NCBI GenBank assembly: GCA_003508835.1
Contig: PUFA01000068.1
Location: 6,138,001 to 6,202,000, forward strand
Direction: 5' to 3'
Length of the DNA stretch: 64,000 nucleotides
Source of the DNA: Eonycteris spelaea
Lineage: Eukaryota > Chordata > Mammalia > Chiroptera > Pteropodidae
The translations under genes were made by a program, and so were the position numbers. The notes below the pieces were generated by a model. The model did no database searches. It was not told the origin of the DNA and saw only the letters and a list, made by a program, of their open reading frames with translations. Shown piece after piece: positions 23,263 through 34,380 of the stretch (its first letter is position 1; every line of letters begins with the position of its first letter).

Positions 23263-25160
23263 AAATAAGTTCTTAGCCAAATTCATCAATAAATAAAAGA
23301 ATCATGCCGAAAACTCATAATGAAGATTTTTTTTTTCCAGGAATACAAGATTAGTTAAAGAATTGAAAATCAATTAATATAATTTACCACATTATCAGAA
23401 TACATGGGAAAAAAGTCTATGATCACTTCAATAGCTACAGGACAAGGAGCTACTAAAATGTAATTCCCATTTATAATAGAAACCATTAGGAAGCTAGGAA
23501 TAGATGGAAATTTCTTATTTTTATATAAAGTATCTAAAAGAAAATTTAACAGTAAATGTTATAGTTAAAAATAAACTAATAAAATGTTCTCCTTTGGCTC
23601 AGGAACAAAATGTGGAAGCCTATTAGTATAATACAGGATATCTAGCCAAGACTAAGGTAAAAAATAAATAACTAAAAGGTAAACTAATTAAAAGAAATAA
23701 ATAAATAAAACTTTTTCTCAAAAATGCTATTTTTGTATACATAGAAAACATTATAATTCATAGACAAACTATTATAACTAAATGAGTTAGAAAATTCTCT
23801 GTATATAAGGTTTTTATAAAATATCAATTTCTATATGTAATCAACAATTAGAAAATAAATGTGCAAAGCACAAGTTTTCATAATACAAAACATCATATGT
23901 ACAGAAATAAATCTAATGAATGATACATAAGATATTTTCAGAGAACCATAACTTATAATCAAGAAAAAAGGTAAAACCTAAAGGAAATGGTATCCCATGT
24001 TCATGAATTGGCAGACACAACATTATCAGCATACCAATTCTTTCCAAATTTATTTACATACTTGATAAATTCTAAATAAAATTGTAGCAGGAATTTGTGT
24101 GTGGTGGGGGCAAGGGGGTAGGGTGCTATAGAAGCTAATTCTAAAATATATATATAAACGCCAAGGGAAAAAACAAAACAAAACAAAACGCACAGTGTTA
24201 CAGAACAAATTTGGTGACTTTTAATATCAATATCAATCAAGATTTTTAAAAGTACAATAGATTAAAATTGTAAAGTATTGATTCAAATAAAAATGATAAA
24301 AAGAGGAGATTTTTTTTTGAAATAGACATGAATATACACTTATTGTATGACAAAGGTGAACTGGAAAAGAAGAGAGGAAAAATTTATTTATTTTAAATAA
24401 ATGATAAAGGGTCCAATGGATAGCTACTTGGAAAGAAATGAAACTGGGTGCATACCAAGCCTTATGAAAAAATATGTCCAAATGTATTATAAACTTAAAT
24501 GTAATAGATAACCAAGAGAATATCTAATGAGCTTGGTATAGTCAGCTATCTCTTAAATAAGACATATAATTAATTAGCTACATAGAAAAGATTGATAAGT
24601 TGGACTGTACGATAATTAAGAACTTTTATCAGAATATTCCATTAAGAAAAGAAAATCACAGATTGGGTCATGGTCTTTGCAATGTTTAATTCGTATTCAA
24701 AAAAAAAGTAAAGAACTTACTCAAATCAATAAGAAAAAGACAACTGTATTAGTTTTCTGTTGTGACCATAACAACTTACCACATACTTAGTGGCTTAAAA
24801 TAACATAACTTCATTTTCCTGCCGTTTTGCAAGTCAGAAATCTATCATAGATCTGACCGGGTTAAAATAAGTGTTAGCAGGGCTGCATTTCTTTTTGAAG
24901 GTTCCAGGGGAGAATCCATTTCCTGCTCATTCAGGTGTTGGTAGAATTCAGTTTCCTGCAGTTGTAAGGCTTACCTCTCTGTATCAGTGCTGACTGACAA
25001 CTGGAGACTGCCCTCAGCTCCTAGGGGTATCTCTCCTGTTCTTTCACGGATACATTTACATTTCGGAATCAGAAACAGGATGTCCAAGTATTCTCACACT
25101 GCCATCATTCTAACCTATTTATCTGACTTCCACTTCCATTTGTATTTCATGTGAAATCTT

Positions 25161-25233
25161 TTTTTTTTTTTAAGCTAGACAACCCTTGTTTGACCTCACA
25201 GATTGCAAGGAATTTGTCAGCTTACAATCCCTT

Positions 25234-25283
<50 letters not shown>

Positions 25284-25412
25284 TTATTATTTATTTTTCA
25301 CCTACAGTACCTAGTCTCTAGGTGTCTCCCATCCAAGTATTAACCAAGCCTGACCCTGCTTAGCTTTCAAGATCAGAAGGAATTGGGCTTGTTCAGGGTA
25401 GCATGGCCATAG
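25161..25412 (-). mobile_element. 5S rRNA-derived SINE, longer form
   Basis: Read on the minus strand, 25412-25301 is a 5S rRNA copy (112 nt of about 120) with the internal polymerase III box A (AAGCTAAGCAGGGT) and box C (TTGGATGGGAGAC) kept. A (TAGA)n block, a body of about 65 nt (25173-25236: GGGATTGTAAGCTGAC..TTGTCTAGCTT) and a terminal A tract (25161-25170) follow. The insert is flanked by TGTGAAATCTT at 25150-25160 and 25419-25429, a perfect 11-bp target duplication typical of L1-driven retroposition. It fits the 5S-derived SINEs of fruit bats. Confidence 0.85.
25237..25284 (+). repeat. (TATC)12 microsatellite inside the SINE
   Basis: Twelve perfect TATC units followed by TATTTATTATTTATTTTT lie between the 5S head and the SINE body. 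It probably grew from the A/T-rich linker of the SINE. Confidence 0.97.
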
Positions 25413-26395
25413 AAATCTTGTGAAATCTTACACTGGACCCACCTAGTTAATCCAGGATAATTTTGCCATTTCATGATCCTTAACCTTAAGCATACCTACA
25501 AAGCTCTTTTTTGCCATGTCAGGTAACATATTTGCATACTTACAAGTTCTAAGATCAAGGTATGGCATTTTGGAGTTCCATTTTTCTGCCATTTACAATA
25601 GTCAACCCAGTTAGAAAAATGAGCAATTGATTTGAATATGAATATCACAAGTGAGGCTATGCCAATGGCTATTTAACTTATGAAAAATGAATCACTCTCA
25701 TTAGAGATAAGGAAAATACAAATTCAGACCATAAGTCAATACTAGTCTACACCCACCAGAATAACTAATATTAAAAAAGACCAAATTATCACATTGGTGA
25801 AAATAAATCCATCTTAAATTCTTATCCACTCTTTGTGAGTTTGCAAAATTGTAGAACCATTTTGAAACACTGTCTCTATCTACTGAAATTGAACTTATGT
25901 ATATCTAAGAGCCCATCAATTCAAATTCTAGGTATATTTCCAATAGTGCATATATGTACACCAAATATATGTACTAAATTTCATAGTATCATTATTTGTA
26001 ATACACAAAATCTGGAAATAATGCATATCCACTAATAAAATGCATAAATAAAATATTGGTGCATTTTTATAATAGAATAATGTATAGTAATGAGAATAAA
26101 CCACCTCATTTAACAAAACACTTGAATCTCATAATATTGAGTAACAAGTACCATAAATAAAACAGATGTATATTGTATAATCTCATTTTTATATCATTAA
26201 ATACAAGAACAATTTACGGTATTAAATATTAGAGTAATGATTACTTTTTGGAAAGGAGGTTGGAGTACTTCTAAAGTGTTTTCAATATTCTATTTTTGTT
26301 GCATATATAGTTTACATAGGTATGTTCACTTTGTGAAGATTCATCATGCTCTACATTTAAAATAATTTTTTGCATTAAATTATATTTTTAAAAGA

Positions 26396-27175
26396 TCGAA
26401 GGGCTTATATCCCTGGGAAGTGAGTGGGAAGACAACATCTAAAGACAGAAGCACAGTCTGGAGCTACTTCTTATAAACTTCAGTAATATTTAGATCTCTT
26501 TTAAAATGAAAATATTTTTCATAAATTCTTCATGTTCTGGGGAGTCCAGAACAAACAGCTTTAGATGCAAAGGCCAAGATATGTTGTAAAACAAGGAGAC
26601 TAACAGAAAATGAGTTGAGAGGCAAAAAAGCCTGTGGATTGAGGGGGTGGGGTTAGTGCGGGTTGTAGATGAAGGTGAGTATAATTGAGCCAAGAGCATC
26701 TGGGCAGTTTCTTGTGCCCCTACCTAATTCAGTTACTCATTTTCATGTGTGTGGCAGGTGGAACATGAGTGGCTCAACTGCATTTATATTGCTAGAAATA
26801 AAAGGCACATTTTGAATTGGGATATAGTGTCCTGACTGCTCCTGTGCCATTCATGGGAATTTCAGTCTGGTGAACATCAGTTATGAGCACAAGATAAAAC
26901 CAACTATGATATTAACAAAATATTTGTTTAAACACAATAGTAAAATAGGTTTTGAAAGGTAAGAGCTAATTTCTTATTTTATACTAGTACAATAATATAA
27001 AAACTAGCATTTAATGTAGATTATTATGATCAGCCATCATATATTTTTTGTATTTATTCCCAATAACAGCCATACTAAATGCATATAATTATTTTTATTT
27101 ACCATCCATAAAGATGTACTTTTCAAGTATTATCTTTCCTCAAAAGCCTAACCCTACTGAAGTAAGATCGATAAC
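26396..27175. other. Unique sequence, no gene seen
   Basis: No repeat family is recognised. A G-rich spot at 26640-26665 has too few G-tracts for a firm quadruplex call. Confidence 0.4.
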
Positions 27176-27179
27176 TCTC

Positions 27180-27360
27180 CCTTCACCTCCACCATTTTCT
27201 TACTCCAGTATTACAGAGCTTATGTCCTTTATTCAATTTTTTACCTACCCTGTCTTTAGACTATACCCGACTTTAGCAAAGGACTCTATGTTGCTCTATT
27301 TCCCAGAGTTTTAGCCAAGTGATTGCCATTTAGGAGGTTCTCAATAAACGTTTTTTGAAA
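27180..27360 (+). repeat. Probable L2 3' end
   Basis: TTTAGCAAAGGACTCTATGTTGC and AGGAGGTTCTCAATAAACG, followed by an A-rich stretch, fit the L2 terminal region (..GGTGCTCAATAAATG). Diverged. Confidence 0.5.
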
Positions 27361-27384
27361 AAAAACAAAAAAGAGATAAACACT

Positions 27385-27480
27385 GGAAGTAAGAGAAGCC
27401 AATTTCCCCAAGGGCAGAAATTATTCATATCAAATTTGAACCCAGCTCTTCATGATTCTAATTCCAAACTTTTCTGTTAA
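27385..27480 (-). repeat. MIR SINE fragment
   Basis: CCCCAAGGGCAGAAATTATTC and TTTGAACCCAGCTCTTCATGATTC match the antisense MIR middle and 5' half (..GATTTGAACCCAGG..TCTGACTCC). Confidence 0.5.
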
Positions 27481-28079
27481 ATCACATTAAATTAACATCA
27501 AGCCTCAAAGCATTTGTCAATTTCTGATACTGAGAATTGAAACCAATCCTATCCTTAATACTTTTCTCTCACATCCACATTTGTATTTGCAATGGGCTTT
27601 CAGATGCCAGGTAATATTTCTGCTGCCCAGGAAATAATGCACAGTTTCATATAGTTTAGGAGAAAGAACTGCATTTGAAGCGATTTGCATAAAATTGTGC
27701 CCATTTCTACAGAATAGGCTCTGGTCAGCAGAGCACACATCAATCTGTTTGCTTCTAAATTTAAATTTTTATAAGTCATTACATACTTCGTAATCACATT
27801 GATGTAACTGAATTGAATTTGCAGAGATTATTCTGTGTGAGAAGGGACTTTCAAGCTATTTAAACTGCTGCTATTTAATAGATAAGGCCCCTCAAGTCTG
27901 ACCTCTGTTTATATTAAATGTGTGGCCTAATTTTCATTTCTCTCTGGAATCTCATTTTGTCAGATGAGGTCTCAAAAGCTTTCACACCTGGCATTTTCAT
28001 ATTGGCTGATGCAGAGAGAAGGGTAAAGAAAGACATGCATTCAGATGTGTTGGAAGGGGGCATGATTTTTAATTGTTCA
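27481..28079. other. Unique sequence, no gene seen
   Basis: Overlapping chance minus frames (27517-27797, 27914-28171) have no family resemblance. Confidence 0.4.
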
Positions 28080-28312
28080 ATCATGTGAACTTCAGGGTCA
28101 GTTATTCTGAGTTTTGGATATTGGGTTCTCACACATAACTGTTTGTCTTTGGACAAGTTGTTGAGTCTCACTAAGCTTTAATTTGCCTGTATGTGTTATG
28201 TAGATACTATTAGTATCTACCTCACATAATGCTTGTAAAAATTAAATGTAAGCACCTAAACCAGTAGCTATTAAATGGTAAGCACTCTGTGTTATCCACT
28301 GTTGTCATTATA
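28080..28312 (+). repeat. MIR SINE
   Basis: GTCTTTGGACAAGTTGTTGAGTCTCACTAAGC, then ATCTACCTCACATAATGCTTG and AACCAGTAGCTATTAAATGG, are the MIR core and 3' part in order. Confidence 0.75.
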
Positions 28313-28449
28313 TGGCTGATAGAAATTTTGATTATTAGTTATAAATACTACAGAAACAAACATAAACTCTGCTGGGTTACAAGGTAAATTAGGAAAGATC
28401 CAGGCAAATTGATGAACATTCAGTTTCAGCTTTTTGCCACAATTATTGA

Positions 28450-28655
28450 CATTTTCCTAGCACATTACAATTTTTAAAGCACTTTGACTTATTTCATTGG
28501 GAATCTCAAAGCAATCTTTGCTCAAAAATATATCATACTGTTCCTCTAATTAAACAGATGAGGAAACTAAGACTCCAGGAGGTTAAATGAATTTTCCAGA
28601 GTAGGTGGTAAAGTGGGAACAAAAGTTGAGTGTTCTAAATCTTAGGCAAGTTATA
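28450..28655 (-). repeat. MIR SINE
   Basis: AAACAGATGAGGAAACTAAGACTCCAGGAGGTTAAATGAATTTTCC is clear antisense MIR. The upstream part (AGCACTTTGACTTATTTCATTGGGAATCTC) and the downstream part (AAAGTTGAGTGTTC) extend it. Confidence 0.8.
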
Positions 28656-28894
28656 TTACTGTAAATGAGCTTTGCTTTGCTAGCTCTTTGAATAAGTCAG
28701 TGCACCAGAAGTGAAGGAGTCTTATCAGTTGTAGAGATATGACTCCAGGGACTGACCAGAAGTGAAATCTGGGAGAAATGACTCTGGAGATATATCAAGT
28801 ATGATACAAGAAAGACAGCCCTTGATATACTTTTCATGCCCATAAGTAATTCTTTATAGAATAATTCATAACATTTTCTTTAATTGATTCTAGA

Positions 28895-29010
28895 TTTTAG
28901 TGAAAAATTATTAAAGTACTACTATGTGCCAGATACTACATTACTAAATGCTGCAAGGAATTGTAAATAAATTTAGCACACTTCTTTATCTTCAGGCAGC
29001 AATATCCTAT
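28895..29010 (-). repeat. L2 3' end fragment
   Basis: AAAGTACTACTATGTGCCAGATAC is the antisense L2 terminal phrase (GCGCCTACTATGTGCCAGGCAC). A few more L2-like bases follow. Confidence 0.5.
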
Positions 29011-30555
29011 AACATTTAAAAGAGTAGGTCTTTTTTTTATTAAAACAAAATCTTACATGCTATCCTCAAAATAATATAGATAAAAATTTGTGAACCCTTA
29101 TAGGCCATTTGATTTTTTTATTGACGAAAGTTTTATTTTTTATGGTCTTCCTGAGATACCATCACAGAAGACTGAAAATCCAGCTTCCCTGATTCATATT
29201 TAGTGGAAATAATATTTCCACTAAAAACTTTGTGCATCTGATTGGTGGTAGTCATTTCTATTTTCATCAAAATTGTTTACAAAGGAGAAACATTTACTTA
29301 AGTAGAATAAGAGTAAAATAAAATAAGAAATCTTCACCCTGTCGTATAGTTTTTTTGCTTATGCTTACATTGGACTATCAAATGTACTTTGTATATGAAT
29401 TAAAATATATTCTAGAACCATTCAAGTGGCATTAACACTTATTTTTAAATTTTATTTAGTTATAAAGATTTAGGCAAAATAGAAAAACTCAAAACTAACA
29501 AAAGGGAAGTTTTGTGTAGCTAAGGAGGAGCTATTTCAAGAAGTGAGAACTCTCTTGTTTATGAATTATAAAGCCTTTATGGGTGTAATTGTAATATTTA
29601 TAGTTTTATTTTTATTAATTATTTTATTCTGTAAAAAAAGAATACCTACAATGAACCAGATCCTATTGTGCATTGGTCAGTTCATAAGACAAATGTAAGA
29701 ATAACTGTATTTCTTATATTTGCCAGGAAAAAAAATTGGCAGTACATATTTGGTGCTTAATGGAATGCTGAACCCATTCTAATAAATCCAAATTCTACTG
29801 TATCTGAAATATTAAACAAAGGAATTAATATTTTACGTGGAGAATATAGATAACCTAACTTCATATATGTTTACTAGAAAATAAATATGATGGAATTAAG
29901 ACTGAGGATATTTGAGTAATTCCAAATTACAATTTCAAAGTTGCTTCTCACTAAGGTGAAATATATCTAGGATCCAGTTAAACAATGATTGGAAAATAAA
30001 TTATCTAGATCTAGAGAATATGATTATCAGCTAGAGAAGTCACTAGGATGTTAGATAAAAGACATGGAATTGGAACTTTGAGAGATTTTCCATCCAAATA
30101 ATCATGAAAATTTTTGCTTCCTCTGAATATTACTTGCTATTTTGGATCATAAGAGCTATGAAAAGGAATGCATGTACATATGTACATGTTACTCTACATA
30201 TGCTTTATAATTAATATGCCCATTGAAAGTATAATTCCTATTTCATATCTGTCTCATATTTGTAGAAATAACATTGATTTTTAATCCAATTATATTAACC
30301 CAGATATCAGGAAAGAACAATGTCTATTTGGGAAATAACTTAATGCTGAAGTTAAGAATGCAGAGAGGAGACTGGATGATCAGAATAAATACAACAAAAG
30401 AAGAAACAGAAAAAGGCATATAAGAACTATCCCCAACAGTTCTGAGTCTCATCAGTTTTCTAGTCAGGCAAGGTGGTTGATTATGTCCAGAACTGTATTA
30501 CAGGTACCTGCATATTGGTTGAGTGGCATATATGTATATATTGTTCTCTTAACTG
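29011..30555. other. Unique AT-rich sequence, no gene seen
   Basis: 1.5 kb without a recognised repeat. It includes an 18-bp perfect palindrome at 30171-30188. Any L1 content here is too decayed for me to read. Confidence 0.4.
30171..30188. other. 18-bp perfect palindrome
   Basis: CATGTACATATGTACATG equals its own reverse complement. It could be chance in AT-rich DNA. No promoter or origin context is visible. Confidence 0.95.
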
Positions 30556-30559
30556 CTAA

Positions 30560-30815
30560 AAGATGATGATTAAGAAGGAGAGCTCTGTTGAAATTTGACT
30601 GCCTGAATTTGTACTTAGACTCTGCTTCCGGCTAGCCTAGTAGGACTTTGGGTAAATTACTTAAGATTTCTGTGCCTCAAACCTTGTTTTTTAAAATGAG
30701 AATAATGATGGTAAGTACCTTAGAATTTTGTCAAGATTAAAGCGATAATGAGTGTAAAATGCTTAATATAATATCTGGTACATGTCAAAAACTAAGTAAG
30801 TGTTACTACATTAAT
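30560..30815 (+). repeat. MIR SINE, nearly full length
   Basis: TTTGACTGCCTGAATTTGTACTTAGACTCTGC, TTTGGGTAAATTACTTAAG, TTAAAATGAGAATAATGATGG and ATATCTGGTACATG..AAGTAAGTGTTACTAC run in consensus MIR order across about 250 bp. Confidence 0.85.
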
Positions 30816-31729
30816 GATAATGCTAATTAATATAGTAACACTACATTAATTGTTATTATTTTATTATTTAACATAATAAGGTATTCTTCAACCACGACAG
30901 GCTTTGCAGCTGTGAACATTACAAGGTGATTTTCTTTGCAAATACTTCTCAGTATTTGTACTCTTCTATCCTCTCTCACCCTCTACCCTCAGGTAGTCAT
31001 GAAATTATATATAGCAAAAGCCGTAATATTTCAAACCTTTTATTTCAGCAATTTAATTTCCCATTACCTAGGAAATAAGCTGACATATATAGAAATTTTT
31101 TGCTCAAACATATTAACTGCAGGATTGAGATATTATACAACCATTAAAATCAAATATTTATAATCTGTAATACATAAACAAAAATTTTAAAGCACTATAA
31201 GGACAAAGATATGTAACAAGAGTTTTACTTAAAGGGAGAATATAAAATGCTTTTTTACCAATCAACTCTATTATTTTTCCAAATTTCTTATTATTTATAT
31301 ATGTATGCATGTGTACATGTACATTCCTGTGGGGATCTGTCTAAAAAGAAATTGCATATGGGGAAGAAATTTAGCTCTAAATTTTAACTTGTTTTAAATG
31401 TTGCAAATACTATCGTTCAGGTTCTGATTATCTCTTGATTAGCTTATTTTTTCCCAGAGTTCATTTAATATTACACTAGGCTTACAGAATTTTCTGTGAT
31501 CAGATAAATTGGATATACACTGCAAATTTTTTTTCCTTATTGGAGACGCACAATGCATATTAGCATAATAAAGGTTTGCATTTTTTTTTAGTGAAACATA
31601 CTAACTTTTACCCTTGTGGAAGCCTGGGTTTCCAAAATGTATTTAATAAAGGAAACTTTTTAAACTATGTATTATATATAAAAAATTTGTACTCTTAGCT
31701 TCCTGAATTTTACCAAGAATACAAAAATT
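30816..31729. other. AT-rich sequence, possible L1 decay
   Basis: TATTATACAACCATTAAAATC near 31130 recalls an old L1/HAL1 3' region, but the rest is unreadable. No gene is seen. Confidence 0.35.
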
Positions 31730-32215
31730 TATCGGAAGCATCTGTGCACGCCTAACTTGGCCAATTTGCTTATCTCTGCAAAACTTCTCTTGGTCCTTAA
31801 GTTAGAGGGGAAAGGGAAAAGCAGGAATGGTAGTGCTGCTGCCTGTGACACTGCCCAAGCAAGCACATTTTCCCAGGCCGGAAATCTCACTTCCTCCCAG
31901 GCCACAATTTTTAATTCCCTGAATCAGTGTTAATTTTCTTGAAGAACTTAACCAATTAACTTATAAACTTTGGTTTGTCAGAATGTGAACAAACCTTTGT
32001 CTGTCCTGGTTCATAAACACTCTAGGTATCAGCAAAATTGCATTCCACTCCAGCAGAATAAAGCAAGGGACAAGTGTCTTTGAACAAAATCTCTACTTTT
32101 AGCTTTTTATCATTCTGGAAAGCTGCTGGCTTCATGCAGAAGAATCACTCTTTTGTGGAGCACACTTAGAGACATGCTGTTCTACTCTATTAAAATAGAC
32201 TAAAGAAGTCCTTTT
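31730..32215. other. Candidate conserved noncoding element
   Basis: About 480 bp of balanced base composition with no simple repeat and no recognised transposon, in a repeat-poor part of the window. No reading frame or splice site suggests an exon. This profile suits a distal regulatory element, but constraint cannot be seen from one sequence. Confidence 0.35.
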
Positions 32216-32261
32216 TTTCCCTTTTTCTATTCCAAACCATCCTTCACAGATCAATGTTTAG

Positions 32262-32315
32262 AAAGTGAAAAAAAAAAAAAAGAAGAAGAAGAAAAAAAAC
32301 AAGATAAAAAAAAGG
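32262..32315 (+). repeat. A-rich (GAA)n tract
   Basis: A long A run broken by four GAA units and then more A-rich sequence. It could be an old retroposon tail, but I see no element upstream to which it would belong. Confidence 0.9.
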
Positions 32316-32364
32316 ACTTAAGACTTTCTAAATATCAATCAGCTGGAAAATGGGAAGAACACTT

Positions 32365-32690
32365 TTGTCTTTCATTAAACATTAATTGAGCCCCTGATAT
32401 ATAACAAAAATGCTGGGTATGTAAGATGAATTGAACATGAATGCTTTCATCATGATGCTCACTATGTAGTGGGTTTCAAATGCTTAATCAGCTATAATGC
32501 AATAGGTTAAATACTATGAAAGAAGTAGTACATGCTTATTCAGATTTGTTCAACACACATTTATTAGATGTCTACTACACATTTACCTGAGCTAGATGTT
32601 GTTACAACAAAAATAATAAAATAGTCTGTCTTTGAGGTGCTAAAGATTTAATGGGAGAGACCAATATAAACTGATCATTTCAATGAGTAT
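32365..32690 (-). repeat. Two adjacent L2 3' fragments
   Basis: ATTAATTGAGCCCCTGATATATAAC..AATGCTGGG and CACATTTATTAGATGTCTACTACAC both look like the antisense L2 3' terminus, about 180 bp apart and in the same direction. They are separate insertions or a duplicated end. Confidence 0.6.
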
Positions 32691-32694
32691 GGTA

Positions 32695-32955
32695 ATAATA
32701 ATAATAACAGCTAACATTTTTTGAGTGCTTTCTACTTGTTAGGTACTATTCTAAGTGCTTTGAATATACTATTCAATTGTCACGACAAAGCTTTAAGGTC
32801 AATACTATTTTCCCCAGAGTGTAGATGTGGTCAGTAGAACAGAGAGTAGTTAAAGTAAGTTGTCCAAGGTACCAAGTTAGAAGGTGGTGGAGCTGGAATT
32901 TGGATGAAAAAGATCTGACCCTGGAGCCTACACTATCAGTTCTATGCAAAACCGC
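32695..32955 (-). repeat. MIR SINE, nearly full length
   Basis: AATAATAATAATAACAGCTAACATTTTTTGAGTGCTT starts at the MIR 3' end. ATTCTAAGTGCTTTG, CAAGTTAGAAGGTGGTGGAGCTGGAATTTGGATG and TCTGACCCTGGAGCC complete it. Confidence 0.9.
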
Positions 32956-33389
32956 CGTTAGGACATCTTAGTAAAAATTAAATTCTGGTTAATATAGTCC
33001 CAAAACACATAAAAGTATTATAAAATACTTAAGATTGAATACTGTTTAGGTAGAGTGATAAAAGACAGTTACATCATATGCCTGCTATTAGATATCCTGT
33101 TCAGCTTAGCATTTTTCTCAGATTCTTAATTTACAAAAAATAATAAAGTAACACCATAATGATTTCCTGAAAATAACCCAGGATGAATTTGGTAGTCTTT
33201 CACTCGATAGTTCAGTGTCCTGCCATGATCTCATACGATGGTATATGGGATGCATAGACAACATACAGAGTTCTTACCCTAAAACATGATTAAATTTAAA
33301 ATGTGACCCAGTATAACCTGTCTTCTTCTTCCTGACCCTTTTCAGACACAGGGTAATTTTAAAGGACAATATGCACAACTAGGGCTGAT

Positions 33390-34380
33390 AAAATGATACG
33401 TTAAAAAGCAGCCACCAGAGATAGCTACCTCCTGGGCTCGGTTAGTGATGTTTGATGGTGCTGCCTTTGACGAACACGTAGAGGCCTTGGCATGAATTGT
33501 GAAATTTACATGGCTGCCAGGCTGCCAGTTGGTAGCTTAAGTGAGAAATATGGTGAAATTCAGGTCAATAAATGTTAAATATGTGCAGAAAATTGAGGCT
33601 GAGGCTGAGCAAAGCTGCTGTAGAGAGAACAGAAATTTATCTAGATGCTCTTGTTACAGTGGTTTTGTCATCTGCTAAATGACATACATCTGTAACTATT
33701 TTATTTGACACCATGATTCTACTTTAAAATAAATCACTTCAGGAGTAGGAACTTTGAAAAAAAAAAAGGAAGAAGAACTTGTGTAAGAATTTATAAAGCT
33801 CTTAATTTCTCAAGAAAGCAGATAATGAAGTGTAATTTGAACAAAATATTTTGGGGCTTGAAATAACTGCCATGGGGATTAGAGTAATATCAACAACCAC
33901 ATTTAAGCCAGAAGGTGTATCGCTGCTGAAGAATCGCTGGCATCTACTTCAACAGTTTTTTTAAATTTTATTTTAGAAGATTACGTTTAAAGATGTCAGT
34001 TTAATATAGCTGGTAGCAATAGGTGCCTTTATACATCATTCTGTGAAGCACGGCTTCCAACAACCTCAGATGATTGTTTTTGTAAGTTAATTTTGCTCAT
34101 TTTCCAATATTTTTGTGGATGTAAAGTGCTACAGTAGCTGGTAATGCGTTGGTTCTATTTGCTGAAGAAAAACTTTATGCAGAGTTAAAAATGATGTCAG
34201 TTTTATTTCAGTGGTGTCTGAAGCTTAAAATAGAAAATCAATTAATTCGTTTATAATAATGTTTCAAGTTTTTATCCAATTATAAAATTAACATGAAGTT
34301 TTGGAAAGTCATTCCATTAAAGTATAACATCTGATATTTTGAATTTTTTCTGTAAATTAAAAGTTAAAAGTTAAATATGA
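33390..34380. other. Candidate conserved noncoding region
   Basis: Almost 1 kb with no recognised repeat. 33390-33700 is balanced in composition (GATGTTTGATGGTGCTGCC, GAGGCTGAGGCTGAGC). 33880-34380 is AT-rich and carries homeodomain-like sites such as ATCAATTAATTCG. Frames are short. It may hold one or more distal enhancers; this is inference. Confidence 0.3.

Larger units (their letters stand above)
24745..25600 (-). mobile_element. MLT1 (ERVL-MaLR) LTR, split by a 5S SINE
   Basis: It opens with TGTATTAGTTTTCTGTTGTG and TAGTGGCTTAAAATAAC, the antisense 3' end of an MLT1D-like LTR, and continues TTCCAGGGGAGAATCC. After the SINE it resumes with CACTGGACCCACCTAGTTAATCCAGG and TTTTTGCCATGTCAGGTAACATATT. 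Without the insert the LTR is about 600 bp. It sits inside an L1M. A 5-bp target duplication is only tentative (ACAAC on the left, TCAAC on the right). Confidence 0.8.
23263..26395 (+). pseudogene. L1M LINE (ORF2 to 3' UTR), interrupted
   Basis: Left part 23263-24744: TTAGCCAAATTCATCAATAAAT, ATGATCACTTCAATAG, AAGCTAGGAATAGATGGAAA and ATCCCATGTTCATGAATTGGCAGAC mark the ORF2 reverse-transcriptase and C-terminal region. Right part 25602-26395: ATTCTAGGTATATTTCC and GGAAATAATGCATATCC continue into the 3' region. The L1 text breaks at AAAAAGACAA and resumes at CAACCCAGTT, which join as in the consensus; the gap is an MLT1 LTR. All coding capacity is lost. Confidence 0.8.

Noticed and set aside
24101..24124. 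G-quadruplex at the G-rich patch
   Set aside because: Too few separate runs of three or more G on one strand for a confident four-tract motif.
25237..25284. CRISPR-like array
   Set aside because: It is a plain tetranucleotide microsatellite without spacers, in mammalian DNA.
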